A stretch of DNA of 64,000 nucleotides from Ricinus communis (lineage: Eukaryota > Streptophyta > Magnoliopsida > Malpighiales > Euphorbiaceae), in contig NC_063264.1 in NCBI RefSeq assembly GCF_019578655.1, forward strand, positions 26,001,688 to 26,065,687. Reading direction: 5' to 3'. This document shows, in pieces, positions 62,175 through 64,000 of this stretch; the stretch's first letter is position 1; every line of letters begins with the position of its first letter. A program made the translations under genes and the position numbers. A model generated the notes under the pieces. It had not been told where the DNA came from. It was given only the letters and a program-made list of their open reading frames with translations, and did not search any database.

Positions 62175-62291
62175 CTATTTCTGCATTTGAATCCTCTTGT
62201 CCCTTATAGGCAGCTCAATGGGCTTCTGGGCCTCATGTGGATGATCTGGGCCTTTGTATACCTTAAGGTGGTTGAACAATGCTCTGCCAAG
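62175..62291 (-). CDS. Organellar ribosomal protein L13 (uL13), last exon
   Basis: After an acceptor TTTTCTGCAG at 62292 the minus strand encodes 38 residues, [18 protein letters not shown] onward, with HEAQKP and a RDKRIQMQK tail before TAG. This matches the C-terminus of bacterial-type L13 (bacterial LGRAMFRKLKVYAG...H), a large-subunit protein. It is therefore a nuclear gene for an organellar ribosome; the extended basic tail makes me favour the plastid form, mitochondrial being possible. The upstream exon (which should end with the GMLPKG segment) was not found up to 64000, so the preceding intron is over 1.7 kb or the gene continues beyond the window. Confidence 0.82.
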   Translation of the reverse strand, partial: LGRALFNHLKVYKGPDHPHEAQKPIELPIRDKRIQMQK

Positions 62292-64000
62292 CTGCAGAAA
62301 ATGGTACTAATCAAAATCAGCTCAACTGGGTAACACCAACAGCCACTATGATCTACTCAACTAAACAGTTCTAAGTATTAAAAATGTAAAGACATATATA
62401 GACCAATGAAATGCAATAGGTCAGTGTAGAAGTATTTAACATAATTAAGCATGTGTACAAATAAACATACCCAGAGTCCTGGGCAAGAAAAGATAAAATT
62501 CATGCATATAAGTTGGATAATGTTGTAAAAGGTGTCTAATTTGGTTTCCTCTTTTTTCTTTAAGAAGATAATAATAATTAAATAAATAAATAACAAAGAA
62601 GTAAAGAGGTCTATTTTCATCCATTACAATGTTCGATTTAAATGATAGTAACTACACTATTACCCTGAAACCTATCACTATGAGTGGGAGACGGTAACGT
62701 AGTAAAATGGAAAAGCGCATTATAAGTATGTGCAACTACATCATCATATACAGAACTGGGTGTCCTTCCCTTCTAAAACATATACAACAATTTATGAAAT
62801 GTCTTGGATGGACATGGTTCAGTGGACCATAAGAGACATACTTACATGTCCCATCTCCAAAATATATGACATAACCCACATGTATATGTCTGGTGGTATA
62901 TTGGAATATAGCCTAAGTAAGATAAACCTCAATAATTTTCTAAGTATCCAAAACAGTTTGCCATGTCAGGCAGCAGAACACATGAGGTCAAAGTATTCAG
63001 ATGCAGCAGAACAAGCAAACACATAGTTTTGGAGAAGACTTAACAAGGCACAGTACTCACGCAACCATATTACCAGTTACCAAAGAGAAACTATTGCATG
63101 AGATAGTAACTCATACTTTGGTGTGTTTAACGTATGAGTTGTAAGCAGGTTCAAAACATTTGTTTTATGTTTCCTAATAATAATATTGAGGTATGTAGAG
63201 ATGTGAATAGTAATGTCAGTAGAAAATCTAATGACTCCAAATAATGTGTTTCCACATATAAGCATTTTAATGCATTTCGTTCTGAATTTTTCTTTCTGTT
63301 CCTTTTGACAAGTCAGCTTTGTCAGGGACTTCCTACACTTGATCAAGGCTACCCAAGACCATTGCCAGAAAAGTAACGCCCTTAACCCCAAAAGAAATAT
63401 ACATGATTAGCATAAGAGAACCTAAACCTCACTTTGACAAGGATAATGGCAGACTACAATTATTACCTTGCATAATGCCCCTAAGAATATTGTAGAAAAC
63501 AATTTGTTATGTATTATATGGCATTATTTGTATGTTCATACTCTAAAATCCAATATTGGTGTGAACGAACTGAGAATGTGACCATCACTATGGCCTCAAC
63601 TGAGTGGCCTACCACTCATATCCCATGCTTGCACTAGTTAATTGTAATAGGCACTGAAATTCCATAATTGCTCAATTGGCACTATTCACTATTTGAGCTA
63701 TACTAAGCAACTCAATAAATTCAGCAAGATGGGCAAAAGTTTAAAGACACAACCTCCAAGAGAGTCTTTCTACAGTGATTTCCTATGGTATGCATCAAAC
63801 CAACTGAAGGAATCATGCACCAAGCTCAACCAAGTGCACAAGTACTAGGATATAGCAGAAAGCTTTGGCCTAGAATGCTGCTTAGCAGAAGCGTTACCAT
63901 AACGAATGCTACATAAAACTTCAAAGAGTGAATGAATTTATTAATGTCAACAGGAAGATCTATCTCCTTCCTCCAATTTGTCGATACAATCATATGATAG
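62292..64000 (-). other. Probable intron of the L13 gene
   Basis: No L13 exon or other coding sequence recognised on either strand. The composition (less AT-rich than distant intergenic DNA) fits a long intron of the gene whose last exon ends at 62291. Small open frames at 62730-63026 and 63077-63391 show no domain. Confidence 0.45.

Overview
The window looks like nuclear DNA from a flowering plant, most likely a eudicot. It is very AT-rich and has spliced genes with GT-AG introns. It carries plant-type repeats: solo LTRs, Mutator-like and hAT elements, and an endogenous caulimovirid. It also holds clear plant orthologues of NADH kinase 3 (NADK3) and the meiotic RING/coiled-coil protein HEI10. 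The species cannot be named from the sequence. About five cellular genes lie in a repeat-dominated landscape, and most of the rest is decayed mobile DNA.

Layout. 1-3395: rearranged endogenous pararetrovirus on the minus strand, with promoter, tRNA-Met primer-binding site and two copies of its first reading frame. 3396-8339: AT-rich, no gene. 8340-11830: hAT transposase pseudogene split by a 2.8-kb solo LTR with a perfect 5-bp target duplication. 11831-16758: AT-rich with small repeats. 16768-21055: Mutator-like element (MULE-1) with ~0.67-kb terminal inverted repeats, a perfect 9-bp target duplication and a broken transposase. 24444-27590: intact hAT-derived BED-finger gene (DAYSLEEPER/RICESLEEPER type) with a 5'-UTR intron. 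30377-32452: second solo LTR of the same family, inserted in an (AT)n tract. About 33271-39990: second MULE, carrying a GRF zinc-finger relic, an internally duplicated and deleted transposase, and a third solo LTR inside its left inverted repeat. 40267-44343: NADK3 (+). 46269-48985: HEI10 (-), convergent with NADK3. 50590-52963: copia-like LTR relic, CACTA-like relic and an 830-bp foldback element. 55344-55547: small zinc-ribbon protein (-). 57555-60665: non-autonomous repeat element with a two-level tandem array. 62175-62291: last exon of an organellar ribosomal protein L13 gene (-).

The genes do not form one pathway. NADK3 makes NADPH from NADH, HEI10 promotes meiotic crossovers, L13 belongs to an organellar ribosome, and the hAT-derived protein is probably a domesticated DNA-binding factor. 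The main interest is the chain of nested insertions with readable target duplications, and the repeat structures: a hairpin motif shared by two diverged LTRs, and a 63-bp array inside a possible LTR element. I found no convincing new multi-gene system.
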